Positions 8,875 to 16,056 of a stretch of DNA of 40,231 bases are shown here, one piece after another. The DNA is from Micropruina sp. GTDB taxonomy: Bacteria > Actinomycetota > Actinomycetes > Propionibacteriales > Propionibacteriaceae. Under the pieces are notes generated by a model. The model ran no database searches, was not told where the DNA came from, and worked only from the letters and a program-made list of their open reading frames with translations. Position 1 is the first letter of the stretch. Each line of letters begins with the position of its first letter. The position numbers were made by a program, and so were the translations under genes. The DNA is taken from positions 1 to 40,231 of the forward strand of contig JAGPGQ010000006.1 in assembly GCA_018055925.1 (NCBI GenBank), in the 5' to 3' direction.

Positions 8875-9629
8875 TCAGCCGCCGAGTCCACCGAACAGCA
8901 GCGAGACCATCATCGCGACGATCACCGTGTTGAAGACGAACGCCATGACGACGTTCCGGCCCACGATCCGCCAGGCCTGGCGTGACGTCATCCTGGCCGG
9001 TGCCGTCACGGCCATCGTCGAGACCATCAGGGCGAAGGTCAGGTAGTCGTCGAACCGCGGGGTGCCGTCGAAGTCGAAGGCGAGGTGCGGTCGGGCCGGG
9101 CGTCCGCCGGCGCCGTCCTCCTGGAGCAGGCTGATCCGCATGTAGTCGAGGGCGAAGGAGTAGACCATCACCGCCCACGAGCCGGCCACGGTGGCCAGTC
9201 CCAGCACGATGAACAGCGGGCTGCCCCGCAACTCGGGCGCGACCGCTATCGCGACGGTCACCACCACGGCGATGAGTGCCGCGGAGATCGTCCAGTCCGT
9301 GGGGCCCGCGGTGCCGGTGAGGAACGCGCGCCAGCTGCGGCGCCGCACGGTCTCGTGGCGAGCAGTTCGCGGTCTCGCGTCGAGTACGCGCGGTGCGTCC
9401 ACACCAGGTAGACGACGGTGAACAGGGGCCAGTAGATGATGTAGGTCACCGCGACGTTCTCGAGGCCGGAGCGCTCACCGGAAGGCATTGTCGCCGACAG
9501 CCACATGACGGTCGCGATGGCGGGCACGATCGTGACCAGCGTGCTCCAGTTCGCCCGGAAGACGTCGCTGCGGAACTTCCGCGGCTTCCGTGCGCGGGGA
9601 CGGGGTGCGGGCACGTCATCCGTAGCCAT
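8875..9629 (-). pseudogene. DUF1345 membrane protein disrupted by a frameshift
   Basis: The N-terminal part is read from the ATG at 9629 (MATDDVPAPRPRARK...). It contains two hydrophobic helices and ends in the family-like stretch VYLVWTHRAYSTRDRELL. The rest continues in another frame from about 9370 down to 8875 (RRRSWRAFLTGTAGPTDW, then three hydrophobic helices). Joined together, the two frames give a complete DUF1345-type integral membrane protein of about 250 residues. Restoring the frame needs one extra base near 9355–9372, so one base has been lost or missed in sequencing. The function of DUF1345 proteins is unknown. Whether this is a true pseudogene cannot be settled from one sequence. 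Confidence 0.75.
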
Positions 9630-9650
9630 CGCACGATCATCGCACGGACG

Positions 9651-9692
9651 CGCGGCTTCGCCGCGAACCAGGGAGTTCGTGGCGAAGCCGCG
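9651..9692. terminator. Long hairpin after the VOC gene
   Basis: Arms 9651–9668 and 9675–9692 pair over 18 positions with a single G/T mismatch around a 6-nt loop. On the minus strand it follows the VOC gene stop (9706) and precedes the DUF1345 start, consistent with a terminator. There is no clear U-tract. Confidence 0.5.
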
Positions 9693-9705
9693 TAGCCCCT
9701 CGAGC

Positions 9706-10221
9706 TCAGGCGGGTTCCGTGCCGAGGGAGGGCATCGCTTCGAGGATCGTGCGGTGGATGTAGGCGAGGTTCGGGTCCACCCACTCCTCGGCGGGTTCAC
9801 CGTCCTCCGCCTCCCAGTCGATGTCCGGCGCCTGGCCGTGCCGGTACACCCACCACATGTTCCCCCACGGGTCGAGCATCCGGGAGAACAGGGTTCCGTA
9901 GAGGTCGGTCGGCTCGGTGACGATCCGCGCGCCGCGCTCGACGGCGCGCGCGAGCGTGGCCTCCACGTCATCGACGTAGATCTGGGTCAGCTGCGGCAGG
10001 AACGGCCAGCCGGGCTTGCGCTCCGCGATCGTGAACGTGACCTCCCCGATCTCGAACTCGGCGTGGATCAGCAGGCCGTCGACGTCCGCGGTGCGGGCGT
10101 CCTCGTGCTCGTGGCCCCCGAACACTCCCTTCAGGAAGCCGATCAGGCCGTCCGGGTCACGAATGACGAGGACGGGGTTGACGGTGGCCCAGCCGGCCGG
10201 ACGAGAAACGGTGGAACTCAT
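9706..10221 (-). CDS. VOC family protein (glyoxalase/bleomycin-resistance fold, PhnB-like)
   Basis: 171 residues from the ATG at 10221, preceded by AGAGGAAACCCC. Two beta-alpha-beta-beta-beta units of the vicinal-oxygen-chelate fold are suggested by VNPVLVIRDPDGLIGFLKGVFGG at the N-terminus and by LTQIYVDDVEATLARAVERGA with DPWGNMWWVY in the second half. The DPWGN segment is typical of PhnB-like members. The C-terminal 40 residues are acidic and unusual. Members chelate a metal and act in glyoxalase, dioxygenase or drug-binding roles; the substrate here cannot be named. A dyad (10257–10270) lies upstream of the start. Confidence 0.85.
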   Translation of the reverse strand: MSSTVSRPAGWATVNPVLVIRDPDGLIGFLKGVFGGHEHEDARTADVDGLLIHAEFEIGEVTFTIAERKPGWPFLPQLTQIYVDDVEATLARAVERGARIVTEPTDLYGTLFSRMLDPWGNMWWVYRHGQAPDIDWEAEDGEPAEEWVDPNLAYIHRTILEAMPSLGTEPA

Positions 10222-10256
10222 GGGGTTTCCTCTTCAGATCGAAGTGATCGGTGCGG

Positions 10257-10270
10257 ACAATGACCATTGT
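10257..10270. promoter_or_regulatory. Dyad ACAATG-N2-CATTGT upstream of the VOC gene
   Basis: A perfect 14-bp dyad lies 36 bp upstream of the VOC start, in the expected promoter zone. It looks like an operator half-site pair for a dimeric repressor, but no regulator gene is adjacent. The rest of the gap 10222–10414 shows nothing else. Confidence 0.3.
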
Positions 10271-10414
10271 TCCCGTTGTTGTGGCCAGCATATGGCCGCA
10301 AGTAGGAGGCCCGCTCGAGTGTCGCCGCGAGTGCTCTGCGCGCGGACGGAGACCAAGACGGGAAACGGGCCGAGGCAGCCCAACCGGAATCGTGGCCGAG
10401 GTCCGGACAACGCA

Positions 10415-10453
10415 GAATGGCTAGGCGATTCGGCGTGAATCACCTAGCCATTC
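10415..10453 (-). terminator. Hairpin downstream of tRNA-Val(CAC)
   Basis: Arms 10415–10431 and 10437–10453 are complementary over 17 positions with one mismatch and a 5-nt loop. The hairpin starts 7 nt after the 3' end of the minus-strand tRNA, so it probably terminates or marks processing of that transcript. Confidence 0.5.
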
Positions 10454-10459
10454 GGTGAG

Positions 10460-10531
10460 TGGGCGATACTGGGTTCGAACCAGTGACCTCTTCGGTGTGA
10501 ACGAAGCGCGCTACCACTGCGCCAATCGCCC
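10460..10531 (-). tRNA. tRNA-Val (anticodon CAC)
   Basis: A full cloverleaf is visible: acceptor GGGCGAT/ATCGCCC, D arm with AGTGGTAG, anticodon stem CTTCG/CGAAG around loop TTCACAC, and T loop TTCGAAC. The discriminator is A, and CCA is not encoded. The anticodon CAC reads GTG codons, which are frequent in this high-GC genome. Confidence 0.95.
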
Positions 10532-10661
10532 GCGGCTGCTTACGATAGCCGATTCCCGCGGCCCTTCGCACATCGGCGACGTGAGCCGGGTTCAGCGCGG
10601 CCCGGCACGTCGGTGGCGAACTGCCGTCGCCCGCCCGGGACCACGGTCGAGGGCCCGTGGC

Positions 10662-11303
10662 TCAGGCGGCCAGGTGGAACGTGTCCGCGAAGCGGGTGAG
10701 CAGATCGACCCGTCCGTGCAGCACCTCGACCACGCCGGTCGCGATCGCGTGATCCGGAGTGAGCTCGCCGGAGATCAGCCGGCGGATGCCCGGACCCGCG
10801 GCGAAGGCCAGGTCGACCGGGCCTTCGCCGCGTTGCACGTCCAGGGCGGAGCCGTCCACGCGGATGAGCAACTCGGCCGGCCCGACGTGCGCCCCGTAGG
10901 CCGTTGCCGGCAGGGCCGCGGCGACCCCAGGCCGGAATGCCGTGCGCAGCGCCATGGTCATCGAGTCGGGGGTGATGACCTGCTCCTCGCGCGGGTCGCC
11001 CATCGCCTTGAACCCCCAGGCGCCGAGCGCGAGCACCACGGGCTCGAGCTCGCGCCCGTACGGCGTCAGTTCGTAGACGATGATGCGCGATCGTGGAGCC
11101 CGGCGGATGATGCCGGCCGCTTGCAGCTCCTTGAGCCGCGCCGCCAGGATGTTGGTCGGTATCCGGGGGAGCCCGGCGGCGAGTTCGCCGTAGCGGCGCG
11201 GCCCGACGAGGAGATCGCGGACGATGAGCAGCGCCCAGCGTTCGCCCACGAGCTCCAGGGCCCGGGTGACGCCGCAGTACTGCCCGTAGTCGCGCGCGGC
11301 CAT
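10662..11303 (-). CDS. HxlR-family transcriptional regulator with C-terminal extension
   Basis: 213 residues from the ATG at 11303. Residues 10–95 are a winged helix-turn-helix of the HxlR type: a conserved N-terminal cysteine (C10), then ALELVGERWALLIVRDLLVGPRRYGELAAGLP and the wing RSRIIVYELTPYG. Residues 105–213 form an added domain, possibly SCP2-like, which could bind a ligand. HxlR proteins sense reactive aldehydes, quinones or redox state and repress nearby detoxification genes. Here the VOC gene lies immediately upstream (5-nt gap), in the same probable operon. A dyad fitting an HxlR operator lies in the promoter of that VOC gene, so autoregulation is likely; this is inference. Confidence 0.88.
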   Translation of the reverse strand: MAARDYGQYCGVTRALELVGERWALLIVRDLLVGPRRYGELAAGLPRIPTNILAARLKELQAAGIIRRAPRSRIIVYELTPYGRELEPVVLALGAWGFKAMGDPREEQVITPDSMTMALRTAFRPGVAAALPATAYGAHVGPAELLIRVDGSALDVQRGEGPVDLAFAAGPGIRRLISGELTPDHAIATGVVEVLHGRVDLLTRFADTFHLAA

Positions 11304-11308
11304 CGACC

Positions 11309-11743
11309 TCAGGCCTGCTGGTTCGCCGCGGCTTCCGGGCCCTGCTCGGCGGCGGTCGCGTCCATCCAACCGAACTCGAGGATGTTGCCGTCGGGGTCGG
11401 TCAGCTGACGCTGGTACATGAAGCCGTAGTCGGCGGGCGGCCGCTCCTCGGTGCCGCCCGCGGCGAGCCCGTCGGCGACGGCGCCGTCGACCGCCTCCCG
11501 GCTGTCGAGGAAGAGGGCGGTCGTGGCCGACACGGTCACCGACGGATCGCCGACCGGCCGGTCGGAGAAGGTCTGGAAGTAGTCGCGGACCAGGATCATG
11601 AAGTAGTTGTGGCCCTCCTCGACGACGACGCAGGCCGCGTTGTGATCGGTGAACTGCGGATTGATGCTGAACCCGAGCGCCGTGTAGAACGCCTTCGCGC
11701 GCTCGAGGTCGGTCACCGGCAGGTTGACGAACATCATGGTCAT
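11309..11743 (-). CDS. VOC family glyoxalase-like protein
   Basis: 144 residues from the ATG at 11743, with GAGGGAG 6 nt upstream. The N-terminal VNLPVTDLERAKAFYTALGF and the C-terminal LTDPDGNILEFGWMD are signatures of the lactoylglutathione-lyase-like vicinal-oxygen-chelate fold; the glutamate of LEFGW is a usual metal ligand. Proteins of this type often detoxify dicarbonyls or act as methylmalonyl-like isomerases; the substrate is not evident. The stop codon lies 5 nt before the HxlR regulator, so the two are co-transcribed. This pairing suggests a small inducible response to an electrophile. A promoter with an internal dyad lies 40–70 nt upstream. Confidence 0.88.
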   Translation of the reverse strand: MTMMFVNLPVTDLERAKAFYTALGFSINPQFTDHNAACVVVEEGHNYFMILVRDYFQTFSDRPVGDPSVTVSATTALFLDSREAVDGAVADGLAAGGTEERPPADYGFMYQRQLTDPDGNILEFGWMDATAAEQGPEAAANQQA

Positions 11744-11783
11744 CGTGGACTCCCTCGTATGGATGAGCTGTGGACGCGCCCAA

Positions 11784-11811
11784 CACTTGCAAAAAACAAG
11801 TGGGAGGTCAA
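11784..11811 (-). promoter_or_regulatory. Probable promoter with HxlR-type operator
   Basis: On the minus strand TTGACC (11806–11811) is followed after 17 nt by AAGTGT, a weak -10. The spacer contains most of the dyad CACTTG-N7-CAAGTG (11784–11802). A dyad with ACTTG/CAAGT arms between -35 and -10 suits repression by the downstream HxlR protein. The -10 match is poor, so the promoter call is moderate. Confidence 0.45.
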
Positions 11812-11822
11812 GGGGCTGCGAT

Positions 11823-12125
11823 CTGGGATCCCGGGTCGAGCCCGGGATGACCGGCCAGCCGGCAGCCAAGGTTTCCGACCTGGGGTCCCGGGTCGAGCCC
11901 GGGATGACCGGTCAGCCGGCAGTCAAGGTTGCGATCTGGGGTCCCGGGTCCGGCCCGGGATGACGGAGGCCAGTGGTCCGTCGAGGTTTCCGACCCGGCG
12001 TCCCGGTCGAGCCCAGGATGGCGGTACGCATCGCCCCGGTCCCGGCGGGCGACCGGACGAGGGCTCGCACGCCTGGCCATCCCGCAACCCCACGTCATCC
12101 CGGCGGACGCCGGGATCTCGCTTAC
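11823..12125. repeat. Tandem array of GTCATCCCGGG-type palindromes (fills gap 11744–12220)
   Basis: Four imperfect copies with a period of about 56–60 nt begin near 11823, 11880, 11936 and 11995. Each holds a small palindrome of the form CCCGGGTCGAGCCCGGGAT followed by a linker. A fifth, related palindrome (GTCATCCCGGCG..CGCCGGGATCTC) lies at 12094–12120. The same elements recur at 20993, 24286, 32634 and 36551. They behave like extragenic palindromic repeats. No gene is seen in the gap. Confidence 0.8.
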
Positions 12126-12220
12126 CTGGTCCAGCACCGTGCCCGGTTTGCCTGCCAGGAGCCGGGGTTGTTAAGGTTGCATCCGCACCGAGGGCCCACT
12201 CAGACCCCCGGTGACAGCAT

Positions 12221-12293
12221 GCGGACGTGGCTCAGTTGGTAGAGCATCACCTTGCCAAGGTGAGGGTCGCGGGTTCGAATCCCGTCGTCCGCT
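12221..12293 (+). tRNA. tRNA-Gly (anticodon GCC)
   Basis: Acceptor GCGGACG/CGTCCGC, D arm GCTCAGTTGGTAGAGC, anticodon stem TCACC/GGTGA with loop TTGCCAA, and T arm GCGGGTTCGAATCCCGT. Discriminator T; CCA is not encoded. First of a Gly–Cys–Val cluster that is common in actinobacteria. Confidence 0.96.
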
Positions 12294-12335
12294 CGGAGTT
12301 GGTCTCGTACCTGCCGCGGCGAGGCTGGTTCTCGC

Positions 12336-12406
12336 GGTGGAGTGGCCGAGAGGCGAGGCAACGGACTGCAAATCCGTGTACACGGGTTCAAATCCCGTCT
12401 CCACCT
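12336..12406 (+). tRNA. tRNA-Cys (anticodon GCA)
   Basis: Acceptor GGTGGAG/CTCCACC, anticodon stem ACGGA/TCCGT with loop CTGCAAA, and T arm ACGGGTTCAAATCCCGT. Discriminator T; CCA is not encoded. It lies 42 nt after tRNA-Gly and one base before tRNA-Val. Confidence 0.96.
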
Positions 12407-12407
12407 C

Positions 12408-12483
12408 GGGCGGTTGGCGCAGTTGGTAGCGCGCTTCCCTGACACGGAAGAGGTCATCAGTTCAAGTCTGGTACCGCCCACCA
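12408..12483 (+). tRNA. tRNA-Val (anticodon GAC)
   Basis: Acceptor GGGCGGT/ACCGCCC, D arm GCGCAGTTGGTAGCGC, anticodon stem CTTCC/GGAAG with loop CTGACAC, and T loop TTCAAGT. Discriminator A is followed by CCA in the DNA. With the CAC isoacceptor at 10460 this gives two valine tRNAs within 2 kb. The following 273 bp (12484–12756) show no gene. Confidence 0.95.
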
Positions 12484-12756
12484 CGAGGTCGTCGTTCAAC
12501 CGCGACGCCTCCGGTTCACCCTCTCGACTGCGATCCGCCTCTGGGGGACCTCGCCGTCGACTGCACGCGGGGTTGGACGGGCTCTCCACGCTCCGCCCGC
12601 CATCGACCCGGTTGACGTCGGGCCCACCCGACCCCGTCACAGCAGCCAGCCCAGGCGATTGAGACGGCATCAGTAGGCCGGTGGACCGTTGACCGCTGGT
12701 GCCGAGCTTCGTGCACTGGCCGGGAACGCCGACCCCTGCCGGCTGCACAATCTGGG

Positions 12757-13653
12757 TCAGGGGGTCGGTCGGCCGCCGGTCACGGACAGGGTTTCCCCGA
12801 TCACGTAGCTGGACTCCGCCGAGGCCAGGAACACGTAGGCCGGGGCGAGCTCGGCCGGCTGACCCGCACGTCCCAGCGGGGTCGACTGGCCGAACTGGGT
12901 GAGCTTCTCCATCGGCTGGCCGTGGGAGGGCTGCAGGGGCGTCCAGATCGGCCCGGGCGCAACCGCGTTGACCCGGATCCCCTTCGGGGCGAGTTGCTGC
13001 GCCAGTCCCTTGCTGAAGTTGTTGATCGCCGCCTTGGTGGTCGCGTAGTCGATCAGGGTGGGCGAGGGCTCATAGGCCTGGATCGAGGTGGTGTTGATGA
13101 TCGCCGATCCGGGCGGCATGTGCGCGACGGCCGCCTTGGTGATCCAGAACATCGCGTAGACGTTCGTCTTGAGCGTGGCGTCGAACTGCTCGTCCGAGAT
13201 GTCGGTGATCGCGTCCTGGGTGACCTGCTTGCCGCCGTTGTTGACCAGGATGTCCAGGCCGCCGAGCTCCTCCACCGTGCGCTCCACCAGGGAACGGCAG
13301 TACTCGGGGTCGGTGAGATCGCCCGGCAACGCCAGCGCCTTGCGGCCCGCCCGCTCGATCTGGGTGATCACCAGTCGGGCGTCCGGCTCCTCCTCGGGCA
13401 GGTAGCTGATCGCCACGTCGGCCCCCTCCCGGGCGAAGGCGATCGCCGTCGCGGCGCCGATCCCGGAGTCGCCGCCGGTGATCAGCGCGCGCCGGCCGGT
13501 GAGGCGTCCACTCCCCCGGTAGGTCTCCTCGCCGTGGTCGGCCTTCGGCCTCAGGTCCCGGTCGAGTCCCGGCTCGGCCTGCCGCTGCTCCGGCGGCGCG
13601 ATCCGCTCGTAGCGGGTGACCGGGTCATCGAAGGTGTACTGGTCCTTGCTCAC
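12757..13653 (-). CDS. SDR family oxidoreductase (general-stress YhdF/YghA type)
   Basis: 298 residues from the GTG at 13653, which has GGAAGG 8 nt upstream; a TTG two codons earlier is too close to that site. A 50-residue N-terminal extension (QYTFDDPVTRY...) is typical of this subgroup. The NAD(P)-binding motif TGGDSGIG (59–66), NNGG (138–141), catalytic S190 and YATTK (Y203, K207) are intact, so the enzyme should be active as an NAD(P)-dependent alcohol/aldehyde dehydrogenase. Relatives are induced by general or oxidative stress, but their natural substrates are poorly known. The gene is alone on its strand; the defence-like operon begins about 320 bp away on the other strand. Confidence 0.92.
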   Translation of the reverse strand: MSKDQYTFDDPVTRYERIAPPEQRQAEPGLDRDLRPKADHGEETYRGSGRLTGRRALITGGDSGIGAATAIAFAREGADVAISYLPEEEPDARLVITQIERAGRKALALPGDLTDPEYCRSLVERTVEELGGLDILVNNGGKQVTQDAITDISDEQFDATLKTNVYAMFWITKAAVAHMPPGSAIINTTSIQAYEPSPTLIDYATTKAAINNFSKGLAQQLAPKGIRVNAVAPGPIWTPLQPSHGQPMEKLTQFGQSTPLGRAGQPAELAPAYVFLASAESSYVIGETLSVTGGRPTP

Positions 13654-13870
13654 TGGCAATGCCTTCCGTGGTGCTCATCGTCCGAAACGGGTGAGCTTCC
13701 ACCTACCCCTTCGCGGGACACCCAAACGACCCTCGGCGGGGCCTCGGTCCGACATCTCGGATCGTGGCCGGCAGCGCAACCCCGGCGGCCCACCGGATTC
13801 CACCCGTGCACGCGCCACCAGGTCGACGCATCCGCGAACCGTCAGCCCCGATGGTGGCAATTTTCCCGGG

Positions 13871-13953
13871 GTGACCGTACGAGAGCGCGCTCTCGATACT
13901 CCTGTTGATAACGAACAGGCGCCGCGACTGTTGATAACGAACAGGCGCCGCGA
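13871..13953 (+). promoter_or_regulatory. Promoter region of the HNH–ATPase operon with palindrome and tandem repeats
   Basis: A possible promoter is GTGACC (13871–13876), 18 nt, GATACT (13895–13900). The spacer is largely filled by the perfect 16-bp palindrome CGAGAGCGCGCTCTCG (13880–13895). Two adjacent 26-nt direct repeats follow (13902–13927 and 13928–13953), each containing the dyad CTGTT-N7-AACAG. They lie around the expected transcript start, just before the ribosome binding site. The layout suggests repression by dimeric proteins, or 5'-UTR hairpins. The remainder of gap 13654–13870 shows nothing. Confidence 0.45.
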
Positions 13954-13970
13954 CGACGAAGGGATCCGCG

Positions 13971-16055
13971 ATGATCCTGGTGGACGACCATGAGGGCCCG
14001 GCCCTCCTCGATCCGGAGAACCCAGAGGTACTCGCCGCGCTCGACGAGGCCCGCGCACACTACGAGGGTTCCGACTCGTCGGCCCAGCCGCCGTGCCATA
14101 CCGAGCTCTATGGCGACACCCAGGTGGTCGCCGCGCTCACCGAGCTGTTCCGGGGCAAATGTGCCTACTGCGAGAGCTACCTGCCCGATCCGGCGCCGGC
14201 CAACGTCGAGCACGTACGGCCCACCTCGGACGCGGTCGGGCTGGACGGAAAGTCCGACCACAAGGCGTATTGGTGGCTGGCCTACCGGTGGGAGAACCTG
14301 CTGCTGTCCTGCACCGAATGCTCGCGGGCGAAGGGACGCCGGTTTCCGGTCCTGGGCGATCGGGCCACCGACGACGACGGGCTGCTCGCGGAGCATCCGC
14401 TGCTGCTCAATCCGCGCTCCCCCGACGACAACCCGGAACGCTGGCTGCTGTTCTACCGCGACGGCACGGTGGCCAGCGAGAACGAACGCGGCCGGGCGAC
14501 CATCGAGGTTCTCGGGCTGAACCGCTCCCGGCTGGTCAAGGAGCGCCGCACGGTCGCGGGCGAGGTGCAGCGGCAGCACCGTGCCCGGCGCGGCGCCGCG
14601 TCCGGATCGCCGGAGAGCTACCTGCACGAGGAGCTGTCCTTCCTGGCGCTGCGCCGGCAACTGTGGGCCGAACTCACCGCCGACGCCAGCCTGACTCCCG
14701 CCGAGACGGCACCCGACTCGCGCGCCCAGACCAAGGTCGACTACGCCGCGATGTCGCAGATGCGCCAGTCGAACACGCTGAGCGACAACCTCGACCTGGT
14801 CGACGCCGGCGCCCGCGCCGACTACTTCTCGGGCACCCGCTGGATCGAACGTATCGAACTGCGCAACATCCGTCCGATCCGGGCGATCGACCTGCAACTG
14901 AACCGGTCCCAGGCCAGCACCGCGCCCTGGATGACGATCCTCGGCGACAACGGCTGCGGCAAGTCGTCCATGCTGCAGGCCGTCGCCCTGGCCCTGGTCG
15001 GCGCCGACTACCGGCGACGCATCGGGATCAGCCCCGACGACCTGCTGCGTCGCGGCGCCCGGAAGGGCTCCGTGAAGGTCTGGCTGACCAACCTGCCCGA
15101 CCCGATCACGATGGAGTTCACCCGGGGCGCGAGCGAATTCACGGGCAACGACGCCCCCCAGGTGCTGGTGCTCGCCTACGGCGCCACCCGGCTGCGGGCG
15201 TCCGCCACCGACACCCCGCACTCCGAGGTGTCGCACATCGAGAACCTGTTCGACGCCCGGCACGAACTGACCAACCCGGAGGACTGGCTGCTGAGCCTGG
15301 ACGAGGCCACCTTCGCCGCGGTGACCCAATCGCTGCACGGACTGCTGGCGCTCGAGAACGGCCAGTCGATCGGCCGCGACCCCCGCCGGCACGTCGTCTA
15401 CATCGGCTACGGCCGCGACCGCGACCCGTTCAAGGACCTCTCGGACGGCTACCAGTCGATGCTGGTGCTGACCTGCGACGTGCTCCGGACGATGATGCGG
15501 CTGTGGGCGCGTCCCGACCAGGCCGAGGGGATCGTGCTGATCGACGAGATCGGCACCCACCTGCATCCCCGCTGGCGGATGCGGATCGTCAGCGCGCTCC
15601 GTCTGGTGCTGCCCCGGATCCAGTTCGTGGTCTCGACGCACGATCCGCTGTGCCTGCGCGGTCTCGAGGACGGCGAGATCACCGTCGTGAACCGCACCGG
15701 GGACGGCAACATCGTCACCATCACCGACCTGCCGTCGGTCAAGGGCATGCGGGTCGACCAGCTGCTCACGTCCGAGCACTTCGGGCTGGGCAGCGCGATG
15801 GACCCCGACGTCGACCGGCTCTACGAGGAGTACTACGGCCTGCGCGGCGAACCCGACCCGACCGCCGCCCAGCGACAGCGACTGGCCGCGCTCGAGGACG
15901 AACTCGGCCGGTTGCGGCAACTCGGCGTCACCCAGCGCGAACAGCTGATGCTGCAGACCGCCGACAAGCTGATCGCCGAGCGCCGCCGGCGCGGCGACGC
16001 CAAGGTGCCCGGGCACCTGGCCGACCTGATGGCCGACCTGTGGAACCGGTCGTGA
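13971..16055 (+). CDS. HNH nuclease–ABC ATPase fusion (PtuB/PtuA-like), candidate defence sensor
   Basis: 694 residues from the ATG at 13971, with GAAGGG 7 nt upstream. Residues 40–130 are an HNH/TIGR02646-like nuclease: CAYCE (C64, C67), VEHVRP (E80, H81), the YWWLAYRWENLLLSC block and CTEC (C114, C117). Residues 290–690 are an ABC/SMC-type ATPase of the PtuA/OLD kind: Walker A GDNGCGKSS (325–333), signature-like LSDGYQSM (490–497), Walker B IVLIDEIGTHLHP (D525, E526) and switch STHDP (H557). In Septu systems PtuA and PtuB are separate proteins; here the nuclease is fused in front. The gene leads a three-gene operon with a second HNH gene (1-nt gap) and a membrane patatin. I infer a phage-sensing ATPase that controls DNA or RNA cleavage. 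Confidence 0.88.
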   Translation: MILVDDHEGPALLDPENPEVLAALDEARAHYEGSDSSAQPPCHTELYGDTQVVAALTELFRGKCAYCESYLPDPAPANVEHVRPTSDAVGLDGKSDHKAYWWLAYRWENLLLSCTECSRAKGRRFPVLGDRATDDDGLLAEHPLLLNPRSPDDNPERWLLFYRDGTVASENERGRATIEVLGLNRSRLVKERRTVAGEVQRQHRARRGAASGSPESYLHEELSFLALRRQLWAELTADASLTPAETAPDSRAQTKVDYAAMSQMRQSNTLSDNLDLVDAGARADYFSGTRWIERIELRNIRPIRAIDLQLNRSQASTAPWMTILGDNGCGKSSMLQAVALALVGADYRRRIGISPDDLLRRGARKGSVKVWLTNLPDPITMEFTRGASEFTGNDAPQVLVLAYGATRLRASATDTPHSEVSHIENLFDARHELTNPEDWLLSLDEATFAAVTQSLHGLLALENGQSIGRDPRRHVVYIGYGRDRDPFKDLSDGYQSMLVLTCDVLRTMMRLWARPDQAEGIVLIDEIGTHLHPRWRMRIVSALRLVLPRIQFVVSTHDPLCLRGLEDGEITVVNRTGDGNIVTITDLPSVKGMRVDQLLTSEHFGLGSAMDPDVDRLYEEYYGLRGEPDPTAAQRQRLAALEDELGRLRQLGVTQREQLMLQTADKLIAERRRRGDAKVPGHLADLMADLWNRS

Positions 16056-16056
16056 C

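Noticed and set aside
5627..9046. A plus-strand open frame of over 1100 codons opposite the helicase
   Set aside because: The minus-strand frame has all SF1 helicase motifs. The plus-strand translation is low-complexity Arg/Gly/Pro/Val sequence typical of a GC-rich shadow frame.
11823..12000. Regularly spaced repeats resembling a CRISPR array
   Set aside because: The units are 56–60 nt tandem copies in which repeat and linker are both conserved. There are no unique spacers and no cas genes.
12484..12756. Integration site or prophage remnant next to the tRNA cluster
   Set aside because: No integrase, no repeated tRNA 3' end and no phage gene are visible nearby.
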